A DNA stretch of 64,000 bases from Pseudomonas marginalis. GTDB lineage: Bacteria; Pseudomonadota; Gammaproteobacteria; Pseudomonadales; Pseudomonadaceae. The position numbers and the translations under genes were made by a program. Shown one piece after another: positions 9,190-18,504 of this stretch. Location of the stretch: the NCBI RefSeq assembly GCF_008692035.1, contig NZ_VTFG01000001.1:3473501-3537500 (forward strand). Reading direction: 5' to 3'. The notes under the pieces are model-generated. The model was not told the origin of the DNA. It saw nothing but the letters and a program-made list of their open reading frames with translations, and searched no databases. The stretch's first letter is position 1; the number at the start of each line of letters is the position of its first letter.

Positions 9190-10235
9190 CCTTCATTCTC
9201 CATCTTGAATACAGCGGTGAATGCTCCCAGCTCTTCGAGCTTTTCACGAGCCAGACCGGTGTGCAGCGCATCGTGGGCCAATTCGACACCTTCCTTAAGA
9301 CTATAGGCATGATCGGCTGCGTAAAGTGCCGCGCCAGCATTCAGAACAATCATTTCCGCGGCTTTTTGACCGTTCTCGGTCTTACGACGCCCCAGGGCAT
9401 CGCGAATCAGCTCCAGGGACGCCGCCGGGCTTTCCACCGCCAGGCCGTGCAGGCTCTGGCTCTTCATGCCCAAGTCTTCCGGTTCGACCCAGTATTCGCT
9501 GATCTGGTCATCCTTCAGCTCCGCCACAAACGTTGGCGCCGCCAGGCTGAACTCGTCCAGGCCGTCTTTGGAATGCACCACCAGCACATGCTTGCTGCCC
9601 ATGCGTTGGAGTACTTCAGCCAATGGCCGGCACAGCGCCTGGCTGAACACGCCTACCACCTGGTGCTTCACACCGGCCGGATTCGTAAGCGGGCCGAGCA
9701 TGTTGAACAGGGTACGCAGGCCAAGGTCCTTGCGTGGGCCGGCGGCGTGCTTCATTGCACCATGATGGGACTGGGCAAACATAAAGCCGATGCCGACGTT
9801 GTCGATGCAGCGCGCCACTTGTACCGGCGTGAGGTTCAGGTAGATACCGGCCGCTTCCAGCAGGTCGGCACTGCCGCTCTTGCCGGACACCGCGCGGTTA
9901 CCGTGCTTGGCCACGGTGCAGCCCGCCGCCGCCACCACAAAGGACGAGGCCGTCGAGACGTTGAAGATGTTCGCACCGTCACCGCCGGTGCCGACCACGT
10001 CGACCACGCCGTCGAGGGTCTTGAGCTCGACCTTGTCCGCCAGCTCACGCATCACCGATACGGCACCGACGATCTCGTCGATGCTTTCACTCTTCATGCG
10101 CATCGCCATCATGAAAGCGCCGATCTGCGCGTCGGTGCATTGACCGGTCATGATTTCGCGCATCACATCGCTCATTTCAGCGGTGCTCAGGTCCAGATGG
10201 CCGACGATACGGCTCAGGGCAGTCTTGATATCCAT
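9186..10235 (-). CDS. trpD: Anthranilate phosphoribosyltransferase
   Basis: 349 aa. It transfers phosphoribose from PRPP to anthranilate. The PRPP-binding motif [18 protein letters not shown] is present, together with [21 protein letters not shown] and the anthranilate-side [30 protein letters not shown]. The length is typical of the monofunctional enzyme. It lies 9 bases after trpG and overlaps trpC by four bases. Confidence 0.97.
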   Translation of the reverse strand: MDIKTALSRIVGHLDLSTAEMSDVMREIMTGQCTDAQIGAFMMAMRMKSESIDEIVGAVSVMRELADKVELKTLDGVVDVVGTGGDGANIFNVSTASSFVVAAAGCTVAKHGNRAVSGKSGSADLLEAAGIYLNLTPVQVARCIDNVGIGFMFAQSHHGAMKHAAGPRKDLGLRTLFNMLGPLTNPAGVKHQVVGVFSQALCRPLAEVLQRMGSKHVLVVHSKDGLDEFSLAAPTFVAELKDDQISEYWVEPEDLGMKSQSLHGLAVESPAASLELIRDALGRRKTENGQKAAEMIVLNAGAALYAADHAYSLKEGVELAHDALHTGLAREKLEELGAFTAVFKMENEG

Positions 10236-10244
10236 GGAAAGTCC

Positions 10245-10838
10245 TTAGCGCGTGCCGCCGCTCTGCTTGAGAAAGTTGGCGAACAGCTCGTAGCCCTGCT
10301 CGGTCAGGATCGATTCAGGGTGAAACTGCACCCCTTCGATATTCAGTGTCTTGTGACGCAGGCCCATGATCTCGTCGACGGAGCCGTCTTCCAGCTGGGT
10401 CCAGGCCGTCAGCTCCAGGCATTCCGGCAGGGTTTCGCGCTTGACCACCAGCGAGTGGTAGCGGGTCACGGTCACCGGGTTGTTGAGTTCCTGGAATACG
10501 CCCAGGTCTTTATGGAACACCGGGCTGGTCTTGCCGTGCATCACCTGGCGCGCACGCACCACGTCACCACCAAAGGCCTGGCCGATGGATTGGTGGCCCA
10601 GGCAGACGCCCAGGATCGGCAGCTTGCCGGCGAAGTACTTGATGGCTTCGAGGGAGATACCCGCCTCGGTCGGCGTGCAGGGGCCCGGCGAAACCACGAT
10701 ACGTTCCGGGTTCAGGGCGGCGATTTCAGCCACGGTCAGTTCGTCATTGCGAACCACCTTGACCTCGGCGCCCAGCTCCCCCAGGTACTGCACAACGTTG
10801 TAGGTAAAGGAATCGTAGTTATCAATCATCAGCAACAT
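10245..10838 (-). CDS. trpG: Anthranilate synthase glutaminase subunit (also PabA role)
   Basis: 197-aa class I glutamine amidotransferase. The nucleophile Cys lies in [17 protein letters not shown] and the His-x-Glu partner in [13 protein letters not shown]. It supplies ammonia to TrpE and, in many pseudomonads, also to PabB for folate. Only 10 bases separate it from trpE, whereas in some Pseudomonas species trpE and trpGDC are separate loci. Confidence 0.96.
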   Translation of the reverse strand: MLLMIDNYDSFTYNVVQYLGELGAEVKVVRNDELTVAEIAALNPERIVVSPGPCTPTEAGISLEAIKYFAGKLPILGVCLGHQSIGQAFGGDVVRARQVMHGKTSPVFHKDLGVFQELNNPVTVTRYHSLVVKRETLPECLELTAWTQLEDGSVDEIMGLRHKTLNIEGVQFHPESILTEQGYELFANFLKQSGGTR

Positions 10839-10848
10839 GGGGGAAACC

Positions 10849-12330
10849 TCAAGAATTGGGGGTCTGTTCAGCCAGCGCTACGGCGCGGAACATCGCGCGG
10901 CGCTTGTTCAGGGTTTCTTCCCATTCGAGGGCCGGCACCGAGTCGGCGACAATCCCGCCACCGGCCTGCACGTGCAGCTCCCCGTCCTTGATCACCGCAG
11001 TGCGAATCGCAATGGCAGTGTCCATGTTGCCGTTCCAGGCGAAATACCCCACGGCGCCGCCATAGACACCGCGCTTGACCGGCTCCAGTTCGTCGATGAT
11101 TTCCATCGCACGGATCTTCGGCGCCCCCGACAAGGTGCCTGCCGGCAGAATCGCCCGCAACGCGTCCATCGCAGTCAGCCCGGCCTTCAGCTCGCCGGTG
11201 ACGTTGGACACGATGTGCATCACGTTGGAATAACGCTCAATGACCATCTTCTCGGTCAACTTCACCGAGCCGATTTCCGAGACACGCCCGGTGTCATTGC
11301 GGCCCAGGTCGATCAGCATCAGGTGTTCGGCGATTTCCTTGTCGTCGCTGAGCAGGTCTTCTTCGAGCGCCAGATCCGCTTCTTCGGTCACGCCACGCGG
11401 GCGTGTGCCGGCAATCGGGCGCACGGTGATCAGGTTGTCCTCGACACGCACCAGCACCTCCGGCGAGCTGCCCACTACGTGGAAGTCACCAAAGTTGAAG
11501 AAGTACATGTACGGCGTCGGGTTGAAGCAGCGCAGCGCCCGGTACAGGTCGATGGGTGCCGCCTTGAAGTCGATGGACATGCGTTGCGACGGCACCACCT
11601 GCATGCAGTCACCGGCGAGGATGTATTCCTTGATGGTATCGACCGCGCGCTCATAGTCATCCTGGGTAAAGCTGGAGCGGAACACCGGATCAGCCGCCGG
11701 CGGACGGCTGAGGTCCAGGCCGCGACGCGGGGTGATCGGCTGGCGCAGTTTTTCCAACAGCGCTTCGAGGCTGGCCTGGCCTTGCTCGAAGGCGTCGGCC
11801 TGGGACGGGTCGGCGAGCACGATCGCGTGCATCTTGCCGGCGAGGTTGTCGAACACCACCACCGCATCGGAGACCATCAGCAGAATGTCCGGCACGCCCA
11901 GGGGGTCAGGGTTCGGGCATTTGCCCAGGCGTTTTTCCACATAGCGCACGCAGTCGTAGCCGAAGTACCCCACCAGGCCGCCGTTGAAGCGCGGCAGGCC
12001 AGGGATGGTCGGCACGTTGTAGCGCGCCTTGAAGGCTTCGACGAAGGCCAGCGGGTCTTCGACCTCATGACTTTCGATCTCGACACCATCATGGGTGATG
12101 CTCACATGATGGTCGTGCACCCGCAGCACAGTGCGGCATGGCAGGCCGATGATCGAGTAACGGCCCCATTTCTCGCCGCCCTGTACCGACTCCAGCAGGT
12201 AGGAGTTGGGCTGGTCGGCCAGTTTCAGGTAGATCGACAACGGCGTGTCGAAGTCGGCCAGGGTTTCGCAGGCCAGGGGGATACGGTTATAGCCGGCAGC
12301 GGCCAAACGCAGGAATTCTTCGCGGATCAT
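10849..12330 (-). CDS. trpE: Anthranilate synthase component I
   Basis: 493-aa chorismate-using enzyme. It has the [15 protein letters not shown] tryptophan-binding element near the N-terminus (LLES motif of feedback-sensitive enzymes) and the C-terminal chorismate-binding core: [15 protein letters not shown] region, [18 protein letters not shown] and [18 protein letters not shown]. First committed step of tryptophan synthesis with TrpG. Downstream of gph by 70 bases; that gap plus the gph tail looks like an attenuator leader (see separate entry). Confidence 0.97.
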   Translation of the reverse strand: MIREEFLRLAAAGYNRIPLACETLADFDTPLSIYLKLADQPNSYLLESVQGGEKWGRYSIIGLPCRTVLRVHDHHVSITHDGVEIESHEVEDPLAFVEAFKARYNVPTIPGLPRFNGGLVGYFGYDCVRYVEKRLGKCPNPDPLGVPDILLMVSDAVVVFDNLAGKMHAIVLADPSQADAFEQGQASLEALLEKLRQPITPRRGLDLSRPPAADPVFRSSFTQDDYERAVDTIKEYILAGDCMQVVPSQRMSIDFKAAPIDLYRALRCFNPTPYMYFFNFGDFHVVGSSPEVLVRVEDNLITVRPIAGTRPRGVTEEADLALEEDLLSDDKEIAEHLMLIDLGRNDTGRVSEIGSVKLTEKMVIERYSNVMHIVSNVTGELKAGLTAMDALRAILPAGTLSGAPKIRAMEIIDELEPVKRGVYGGAVGYFAWNGNMDTAIAIRTAVIKDGELHVQAGGGIVADSVPALEWEETLNKRRAMFRAVALAEQTPNS

Positions 12331-12400
12331 GAGGTGCCTCGTGGCGTGAGGGTCTAACAGTCAGGTATGCAAACGTGCCGCATGGCGCGGCCAGGATCAG

Positions 12401-12445
12401 TCAGGCGCGCCAACGCCAGCGGGCCAGGGCCTTGATGACTTTCAT
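12401..12445 (-). promoter_or_regulatory. Putative trp leader peptide embedded in the gph 3' end
   Basis: Within the gph frame, an internal ATG at 12445 would give the 14-residue peptide [14 protein letters not shown], with Trp at positions 10 and 12. Length, charge and Trp placement closely mirror the classical enterobacterial TrpL. It ends 70 bases before the trpE ATG. TGGCGCG, which overlaps the second Trp codon, can pair with CGCGCCA 30 bases downstream, and this competes with a GCCGC/GCGGC hairpin. No strong Shine-Dalgarno precedes the internal ATG; ribosomes translating gph itself would serve the same sensing role. Attenuation of trpE has been described in P. putida (from memory). Confidence 0.5.
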
Positions 12446-13219
12446 CCAGAGTTTGCGAGTGACCACCACGATGGAATTTCCAGAAGGGGACGGATCGATG
12501 TCGGGCAACGTTATCTCAGCGCCAGCTCCCAAGCAACCGGGGATTAGCAGTCTCAGATCATCAATCACCAGCGACGGCGACTCTTCAGCGATCGGACGAC
12601 CATGGTTGTAGCCGTAACTCAGGGCCACGCACTGCACGCCGGCCGCTTTCGCCGCCAGCACGTCACTGCGTGAATCGCCGACAAACAGCGACTGGGACGC
12701 CGGAATATTGGCCATTTTCATCACGAAAAACAGCGCCGCCGGGTCGGGTTTCTTCTGCGGCAAGGTATCGCCACCAATGATCCAGCGGAAATAACGGCCG
12801 ATTTTCATCTGGTCCAACAGCGGCGCGACAAAGCGCTCCGGCTTGTTGGTGATCAGGGCCATTTCCACGCCCTGCTTGCTCAGCCACTTGAGGGTGTCGC
12901 GTACGCCGGGGTAGACCACGGTCAGTTCGTGGCTGCGCTCATAGGCAACATTGAACAGTTCCAGGGCGTGCTCGGCCTCAACCTCATCGACACCTTCAGC
13001 ATCGATGTGATTGGCCAGGGCCCGGCGCACCAGCATCGGTGCGCCATTGCCGACCCACTCGCGTACCGACGCAAGCCCCGCCGGCTTGCGTCCCAGCTTG
13101 AGCAGCATCTCGTCCACCGCCGCCGCCAGGTCTGGCACCGAGTCGATCAAGGTACCGTCCAGATCGAACATCACCAGCCGTGGCAGTTTGCCGGGGAACA
13201 GCTGCTCAAAGCCGCTCAT
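12401..13219 (-). CDS. gph: Phosphoglycolate phosphatase
   Basis: 272-aa HAD-superfamily phosphatase that removes 2-phosphoglycolate. HAD motif I is [11 protein letters not shown] (nucleophile Asp and acid/base Asp), motif II is [10 protein letters not shown], motif III/IV is KKPDPAALF...[17 protein letters not shown]. The last ~40 residues beyond the HAD fold are unusual: a Gly/Pro-rich link followed by a basic, Trp-rich end ([17 protein letters not shown]) that may act as the trp operon leader peptide. It overlaps rpe by four bases and precedes trpE, so rpe-gph-trpEGDC may be one transcript. Confidence 0.93.
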   Translation of the reverse strand: MSGFEQLFPGKLPRLVMFDLDGTLIDSVPDLAAAVDEMLLKLGRKPAGLASVREWVGNGAPMLVRRALANHIDAEGVDEVEAEHALELFNVAYERSHELTVVYPGVRDTLKWLSKQGVEMALITNKPERFVAPLLDQMKIGRYFRWIIGGDTLPQKKPDPAALFFVMKMANIPASQSLFVGDSRSDVLAAKAAGVQCVALSYGYNHGRPIAEESPSLVIDDLRLLIPGCLGAGAEITLPDIDPSPSGNSIVVVTRKLWMKVIKALARWRWRA

Positions 13220-13890
13220 GGACGCGCCAGCGCCAATTCGGCGCGCATCTTGGCGATGACTTCCTCATAGTCCGGGGCGTTGAAGATCGCCGAGCCTGCC
13301 ACGAAGGTGTCGGCACCGGCAGCCGCGATTTCACGGATATTGTTGACGTTGACCCCACCGTCGATTTCCAGGCGGATGTCGCGACCCGACGCATCGATCA
13401 GCGCACGGGCTTCACGCAGCTTGTCGAGGGTACCGGGGATGAACTTCTGCCCGCCGAAGCCTGGGTTGACGCTCATCAGCAGCACCATGTCGACCTTGTC
13501 CATCACGTACTTGAGCACGTCCAGCGGGGTGGCCGGGTTGAACACCAGGCCGGCCTTGCAACCGCCCTCGCGGATCAGTTGCAAGGTGCGGTCGACGTGC
13601 AGCGAGGCTTCCGGGTGGAAGGTGATGTAGGTCGCGCCGGCGTCAACGAAATCACCGATGATGCGATCCACCGGGCTGACCATCAGGTGCGCATCGATCG
13701 GCGCGGTGATGCCGTACTTGCGCAGCGCCGCGCAGACCATCGGACCGATGGTCAGGTTGGGCACGTAGTGGTTGTCCATGACATCGAAGTGCACGAAGTC
13801 GGCACCGGCGGCCAACACCTTGTCCACTTCCTCACCCAGGCGGGCGAAATCGGCGGAGAGAATCGATGGAGCAATAACGAAGGGCTGCAT
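13216..13890 (-). CDS. rpe: Ribulose-phosphate 3-epimerase
   Basis: 224-aa TIM-barrel metalloenzyme of the pentose phosphate pathway. Signatures: [35 protein letters not shown] (metal His and Asp), [29 protein letters not shown] and LEIDGGVN. The start is set at MQPFVIAPS; the open frame extends 22 codons further upstream. First gene of the run toward trpE; TATACA at about 13930 (minus strand) may be its -10, with no clear -35. Confidence 0.95.
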   Translation of the reverse strand: MQPFVIAPSILSADFARLGEEVDKVLAAGADFVHFDVMDNHYVPNLTIGPMVCAALRKYGITAPIDAHLMVSPVDRIIGDFVDAGATYITFHPEASLHVDRTLQLIREGGCKAGLVFNPATPLDVLKYVMDKVDMVLLMSVNPGFGGQKFIPGTLDKLREARALIDASGRDIRLEIDGGVNVNNIREIAAAGADTFVAGSAIFNAPDYEEVIAKMRAELALARP

Positions 13891-13974
13891 GACGCACCTT
13901 TTTTGAGCTAAATCACGATGGCGCGCATTGTATACCTCATGCTTTGCCCTGCGCACCGTGACCTAACTCAACGG

Positions 13975-15123
13975 CTAGTACGCCGCCCGATAGATTTTCT
14001 CGATATCGGCCGCGCTGAGCTTGCGCGGGTTGTTACGCATCAGGCGCTCGATACCCGCCGCTTCCGTGGCCATGGCCGGGATGGCGTCCTCGGGAACCCC
14101 GAAACTGCGCAGGCCGGAAGGAATCTCCACGGCGGCACACAATCGCGTCATCGCCTCGACGGCCTGGTCGGCGGCATCGTTGACACTCAGGCCGCTGACA
14201 TTCACGCCCATGGCCTGGGCAATGTCCTGCATACGCTCGACACAGGCCAGTTTGTTCCAGTGCATCACGTAGGGCAGCAACAGCGCATTGCTGACGCCAT
14301 GGGCAATATTGAATCGCCCGCCCAGCGGGTAGGCCAACGCATGCACGGCGCCCACCCCGGCATTACCGAAGGCCATGCCGGCCATCAGGCTGGCGGTGGC
14401 CATATCGTCGCGGGCCTGCAGGTTGGCCGGGTTGGCGTAGGCCTTGGGCAGCGCCTTGGCGATCAGCTTGATCGCCCCAATGGCCAGGGCATCCGTGATC
14501 GGCGAGGCGTTCAGGGAAAGGTAGGACTCAATGGCATGTACCAGCGCATCCACGCCACTGGCGGCGGTGACGCTGCGCGGGCAGGTCAGGGTCATTTGCG
14601 GGCTGATCAACGCGACGTCCGGCAGCAGGTAGTCGCTGACGATGCCCTTCTTCAACTGCGCGACCTTGTCGGAGAGGATCGCCACATTGGTCACTTCCGA
14701 GCCAGTGCCGGCGGTGGTCGGGATGGCGATCAGCGGCGGGCCCTTGCGCGGCACCTGGTCGACGCCGAATAAGTCCGCCAGGGCGCCGTGGTAACCGGCA
14801 TAGGCGGCAACGCTTTTGGCAATATCGATGGCACTGCCGCCCCCCAGGCCGATCAGGCCGTCGTGGCCACCGTCGCGGTACGCCTGCATGCAGTCTTCGA
14901 CGATGGAGATTTCCGGGTCGGGGAGCACGCGATCAAAGATCTCATAAGAGCGCTCGCCCAGATGCTCAAGTGCCAGCGCCACCGTGCCGGACTTGACCAG
15001 CACCGCATCGGTGACAATCAACGGGTTATCCACATCCAGGCGCGTCAGCTCGGCGGCAAGTTGCTCGATGGCGCCAGCGCCGGTCAGCAGTTTGTGGGCG
15101 ATCTTGAATGAGGAAGTACTCAT
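13975..15123 (-). CDS. Iron-containing (group III) alcohol dehydrogenase
   Basis: 382-aa NAD(P)-dependent dehydrogenase. The dinucleotide motif is LGGGSAIDIAKSVA, followed by PTTAGTGSEVTNVAIL. The metal ligands Asp and His lie in SGVDALVHAIESYLS, and two more His in GAVHALAYPLGGRFNIAHGVSNALLLPYVMHWN, so the iron site is complete. The substrate is unknown. It is last in a minus-strand block with an ABC importer and a two-component system. It shares with the ABC ATPase gene a 14-base upstream element at the same distance from the start, which suggests common control. Acting on an alcohol or aldehyde imported by the neighbour is inference. Confidence 0.87.
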   Translation of the reverse strand: MSTSSFKIAHKLLTGAGAIEQLAAELTRLDVDNPLIVTDAVLVKSGTVALALEHLGERSYEIFDRVLPDPEISIVEDCMQAYRDGGHDGLIGLGGGSAIDIAKSVAAYAGYHGALADLFGVDQVPRKGPPLIAIPTTAGTGSEVTNVAILSDKVAQLKKGIVSDYLLPDVALISPQMTLTCPRSVTAASGVDALVHAIESYLSLNASPITDALAIGAIKLIAKALPKAYANPANLQARDDMATASLMAGMAFGNAGVGAVHALAYPLGGRFNIAHGVSNALLLPYVMHWNKLACVERMQDIAQAMGVNVSGLSVNDAADQAVEAMTRLCAAVEIPSGLRSFGVPEDAIPAMATEAAGIERLMRNNPRKLSAADIEKIYRAAY

Positions 15124-15150
15124 GTGCGCGGCCTCTTATCGGTGATGGGC

Positions 15151-15164
15151 TGGCACAAGAGTAG
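15151..15164 (-). promoter_or_regulatory. Shared promoter-like element upstream of the Fe-ADH gene
   Basis: Minus-strand CTACTCTTGTGCCA, with TACTCT placed as a -10-like hexamer 35 bases from the start codon. An almost identical copy (CTACGCTTGTGCCA) lies at the same distance upstream of the ABC ATPase gene. No clear -35 is seen, as expected for an activator-dependent promoter. Confidence 0.5.
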
Positions 15165-15185
15165 CTGACTGGATCGGGTTGTCTT

Positions 15186-15204
15186 CCATTCAGGCGCTGA
15201 ATGG
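15186..15204. promoter_or_regulatory. Palindrome upstream of the Fe-ADH gene
   Basis: CCATTCAG-GCG-CTGAATGG, perfect 8-base arms, centred about 32 bases upstream of the -10-like hexamer. That is near the -35 region and is a suitable place for an activator. The binding protein is unknown. Confidence 0.4.
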
Positions 15205-15208
15205 TCAA

Positions 15209-15232
15209 AGCCCCCCCTGTGGGAGGGGGGCT
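15209..15232. repeat. REP-like hairpin after the ABC permease genes
   Basis: AGCCCCCC / GGGGGGCT stem with loop CTGTGGGA, containing the GTGGGAGGGGG core shared with the REPs near 8.3 and 17.4 kb. It may act as a weak terminator for the minus-strand ABC operon. Confidence 0.5.
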
Positions 15233-15242
15233 GTACTGGTCT

Positions 15243-16067
15243 TTAGACCTGGGCCGTGCGCAGTTTCTCGCTACGCCCACGCAGCCACTCCAGGGTCAGC
15301 AACAGCAACACCGAGAAGGCGATCAGCAAGGTCGCCGCCGCCGCAATCGTCGGGCTGAGGTTTTCGCGGATGCCGCTGAACATCTGGCGCGGCAAGGTCG
15401 CTTGCTCGGGGCCGGCGAGAAACAGGGTCACCACCACTTCATCGAACGACGTCGCGAAGGCAAACAGCGCGCCGGAGATCACCCCCGGCGCAATCAACGG
15501 CAAGGTTACCCGGCGAAACGCCGTCAAGGGCGAGGCACCCAGGCTGGCCGCGGCCCGTACCAGGTTATGGTTGAAACCCTGCAAGGTCGCCGACACGGTG
15601 ATGATCACAAACGGCACCCCAAGCACCGCATGCACCACGATCAGCGAGAAGAAACTGTTGCCCAGGCCCAGTGGCGCAAAAAACAGGTAGCTGGCCACAC
15701 CGATAATCACCACCGGCACCACCATCGGCGAAATCACCAGGGCCATCACCAACGCCTTGCCGGGGAAATTCCCACGGGTCAGGCCGATCGCCGCCAGGGT
15801 GCCGAACACCATGGCCAATACCGTGGCGGCCGGGGCGACGATGATGCTGTTCTTCAACGCACGCATCCATTCCGCCGAGGCGAAGAAATCCTGGTACCAG
15901 TGCAGCGAGAAGCCTTGCAACGGGTACACCAGGAAACTGCCGCTGTTGAACGACAGCGGGATGATCACCAGCACAGGCAAGATCAGGAACAACAGGATCA
16001 AGCCGCAGAGGATCCGCAAGCTGTAGAACCACACCCGCTCCACCGGTGACATATAAGGACTCAGCAT
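15243..16067 (-). CDS. ABC transporter permease, PotC type
   Basis: 274-aa inner-membrane permease with about six helices. The cytoplasmic coupling motif is RAAASLGASPLTAFRRVTLPLIAPGVISG, the EAA loop of binding-protein-dependent importers. It belongs to the spermidine/putrescine-type group (second permease, PotC-like). It starts 12 bases after the first permease gene and is the last transporter gene of the operon. The imported compound cannot be read from the sequence. Confidence 0.88.
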   Translation of the reverse strand: MLSPYMSPVERVWFYSLRILCGLILLFLILPVLVIIPLSFNSGSFLVYPLQGFSLHWYQDFFASAEWMRALKNSIIVAPAATVLAMVFGTLAAIGLTRGNFPGKALVMALVISPMVVPVVIIGVASYLFFAPLGLGNSFFSLIVVHAVLGVPFVIITVSATLQGFNHNLVRAAASLGASPLTAFRRVTLPLIAPGVISGALFAFATSFDEVVVTLFLAGPEQATLPRQMFSGIRENLSPTIAAAATLLIAFSVLLLLTLEWLRGRSEKLRTAQV

Positions 16068-16079
16068 CGCAAGGTCTCC

Positions 16080-17327
16080 TCAGCTCAGGCGCAGGCGGCT
16101 GGCGCCCACCAGCCGGTTGTAGATCAGGTACAGCACCACGGTCGCCAGCAGCAGCAAGCCGCCCAACGCCGTCGCCATGCCCCAGTTGATGCTGGTGTTG
16201 GTGTAGAAAGCCACGAAGTAGCTGACCATCTGGTCGTTCGGGCTGCCCAGCAGTGCCGGGGTGATGTAGTAACCGATCGCCAGGATGAACACCAACAGGC
16301 AGCCGGCGCCGACACCGGCGTACGTCTGTGGGAAGTACACGCGCCAGAAGCTGGCGAACGGGTGACAGCCCAGGGAGATCGCCGCACGCATGTAGGTGGG
16401 CGAAATGCCTTTCATCACGCTGTAGATCGGCAAAATCATGAACGGCAGCAGGATATGCACCATGGAGATGTAGACCCCGGTGCGGTTGAACACCAGCTCC
16501 AGGGGTTTGTCGATCAGGCCCATGCCCATCAGCGCACTGTTGATCAGCCCGCCGGATTGCAGCAGCACGATCCACGCCGCCACCCGCACCAGGATCGAGG
16601 TCCAGAACGGCAGCAACACCAGAATCATCAGCAGGTTACTTTTGCGTGCCGGCAGGTTGGCCAGCAAGTACGCCAGCGGATAAGCCAGCAGCAGGCAGAT
16701 GGCGGTGATCACCAGGCCCATCCAGAAGGTGCGGGCGAAGATGTCCAGGTAAATCGCCTGGTCCGGGGTGGCCGGGGCCACTTCGCCGAGGTCGTCGATG
16801 CGGTGATCGACGGCCGCCAGCAGGTAGAACGGTGTCAGGCTGCTGGTATTGCGCCGGATCGCCTGCCAGTACGCCGGGTCGCCCCAGCGTTCGTCGAGGT
16901 TTTCCAGCGCTTCTTTATAAGAGCCGGGCGCTTCGGTAAACGGCAGCGCCCGCGCGGTTTTGGTCAGCAGGCTGCGATAGCCGGCCAGTTCCATGTTCAA
17001 GCGTTTGGACAGATCACCCAGGGTCTGGTTTTTGCGCGCCTCGCCCAGGTCTTCACTGAGGGCCTGGTACACCGGCTCACCCGGCAGACCACGACCGTCC
17101 CAGGCCGTCACCGCCACCACGGTACGCGGCAGACCGCCCACCACTTCCGGGTTGCCGACGCTTTTAAACAGCAGCGCAACAATCGGCACCAGGAAGACCA
17201 GCAGCAAAAACAGCACCAGCGGCGCAATCAAGGCCTGGGCCTTCCAGCGATTGAGCCGCTCGGCACGCGCCAGGCGCTGCTTGAGGGTGGGGCTGTTGAC
17301 CTCGTTCGAGGGAACGGCGATGGCCAT
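16080..17327 (-). CDS. ABC transporter permease, PotB type, with large periplasmic insertion
   Basis: 415 aa, about 130 longer than ordinary PotB proteins. After the first helix (ALIAPLVLFLLLVFLVPIVALLF) there is a hydrophilic segment of roughly 140 residues before the second helix (TFWMGLVITAICLLLAYPLAYLLA). The rest has the normal permease fold with the EAA loop MRAAISLGCHPFASFWRVYFPQT. The segment should lie in the periplasm and might contact the binding protein. The start is set at MAIAVPSNEV; longer frames run into the REP palindrome. Part of the ABC operon. Confidence 0.86.
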   Translation of the reverse strand: MAIAVPSNEVNSPTLKQRLARAERLNRWKAQALIAPLVLFLLLVFLVPIVALLFKSVGNPEVVGGLPRTVVAVTAWDGRGLPGEPVYQALSEDLGEARKNQTLGDLSKRLNMELAGYRSLLTKTARALPFTEAPGSYKEALENLDERWGDPAYWQAIRRNTSSLTPFYLLAAVDHRIDDLGEVAPATPDQAIYLDIFARTFWMGLVITAICLLLAYPLAYLLANLPARKSNLLMILVLLPFWTSILVRVAAWIVLLQSGGLINSALMGMGLIDKPLELVFNRTGVYISMVHILLPFMILPIYSVMKGISPTYMRAAISLGCHPFASFWRVYFPQTYAGVGAGCLLVFILAIGYYITPALLGSPNDQMVSYFVAFYTNTSINWGMATALGGLLLLATVVLYLIYNRLVGASRLRLS

Positions 17328-17377
17328 GGCTGACTCCGAATCTTGAAAATGAATGCAATCTTTCACACAAGAAATCC

Positions 17378-17409
17378 CTTGTGGGAGGGGGCAAGCCCCC
17401 TCCCACAAG
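17378..17409. repeat. Perfect REP-type palindrome between binding-protein and permease genes
   Basis: A 14-base arm CTTGTGGGAGGGGG, loop CAAG, and its exact complement. It contains the same core as the REPIN at 8.25 kb. Placed after the binding-protein gene and before the permeases, it may protect the upstream mRNA and lower permease expression, as REP hairpins do in other importers. Confidence 0.75.
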
Positions 17410-17420
17410 GTTATGCAGTG

Positions 17421-18461
17421 TTACTTGGCAGCCCAGGAGTTGAAGCGCTGCTCCAACTGCTCGCCGTTATCCGCCCAGAAGCTCACGTCGATCTGCACCT
17501 GGTTGGCGATGTTTTCCGGCGTAGTCGGCATATCCTTGAGGATGTCCTTGGCCAGCAACGGTACGGCTTGGGTGTTGGCCGGGCCGTAGGCGATGTTTTC
17601 CGAGTAGGTCTTCTGCTGCTGCGGCTGCACCGAGAAGGCGATGAATTTCTTCGCCGCTTCGGCACGTTCCTTGGACAGGCCTTTAGGGATGGCCCACGCG
17701 TCGAAGTCGTAGATGCCGCCGTTCCACACCACTTTCAGGTTGCTTTCTTTTTGCACCGCGGCGATGCGGCCGTTGTAGGCCGAGCTCATCACTACGTCAC
17801 CCGAGGCCAGGTATTGCGGCGGTTGTGCGCCGGCTTCCCACCATTGGATCGAGGGCTTGAGTTCGTCGAGTTTCTTGAACGCACGGTCCTGGCCATCTTT
17901 GCCGGCCAGCACTTTGTACACGTCCTTCGGTGCAACACCGTCGGCCATCAAGGCGAATTCCAGGGTGTACTTGGCGCCCTTGCGCAGGCCGCGCTTGCCC
18001 GGGAATTTCTTGGTGTCCCAGAAATCCGCCCAACTGGTTGGCGCAGACGCCAGCTTGTCCGCGTTGTAGGCCAGAACGGTCGACCATACGAAGAAGCCCA
18101 CGCCGCACGGCTGGATCGCGCCCTTCACGTAGTCGGCGGTGTTGCCAAACAGTTTCGGGTCCAGCGGCTCGAACATGTCTTCATCACAGCCACGGGACAG
18201 TTCCGGCGACTCCACTTCCACCAGGTCCCAGGACACGCTCTTGGTGTCGACCATGGCTTTGACCTTGGCCATCTCACCGTTGTACTCGCCGGCGACGATC
18301 TTGCCGTTGCCCGCGCTTTCCCAAGGTGCATAGAAAGCCTTGACCTGTGCAGCCTTGTTCGCACCGCCAAAGGACACGACGGTCAGGTCCGGGCCAGCCA
18401 TGGCCTGTGTCGCGCCCATCAAGCTCAGGGCCAGGACGGAATACTTCAGGGATCTCAACAT
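17421..18461 (-). CDS. ABC transporter periplasmic substrate-binding protein, PotD-like
   Basis: 346 aa with a clear signal peptide (MLRSLKYSVLALSLMGATQAMA, cut near residue 22). The body has the polyamine-type binding fold: LTVVSFGGANKAAQ, WDLVEVESPELSRGCDEDMFEPLD, the YTLEFALMADGV hinge and NGRIAAVQKESN. Two cysteines (GCDEDM and QPCGVGF) could form a disulfide. The start was chosen at the signal peptide; 12 more codons are open upstream. Members of this family bind polyamines, GABA or related amines; the ligand here is unknown. Confidence 0.88.
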   Translation of the reverse strand: MLRSLKYSVLALSLMGATQAMAGPDLTVVSFGGANKAAQVKAFYAPWESAGNGKIVAGEYNGEMAKVKAMVDTKSVSWDLVEVESPELSRGCDEDMFEPLDPKLFGNTADYVKGAIQPCGVGFFVWSTVLAYNADKLASAPTSWADFWDTKKFPGKRGLRKGAKYTLEFALMADGVAPKDVYKVLAGKDGQDRAFKKLDELKPSIQWWEAGAQPPQYLASGDVVMSSAYNGRIAAVQKESNLKVVWNGGIYDFDAWAIPKGLSKERAEAAKKFIAFSVQPQQQKTYSENIAYGPANTQAVPLLAKDILKDMPTTPENIANQVQIDVSFWADNGEQLEQRFNSWAAK

Positions 18462-18504
18462 TGTTGTTCTCTCCACGTGCAGGGTTGGTGAAGCCATGGG
18501 GCGA

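Noticed and set aside
15151..15164. TGGCAC-N5-TAGC read on the plus strand as a sigma-54 promoter
   Set aside because: It would point away from the dehydrogenase gene, the -12 GC element is imperfect, and the minus-strand reading explains both copies and their equal distance to the start codons.
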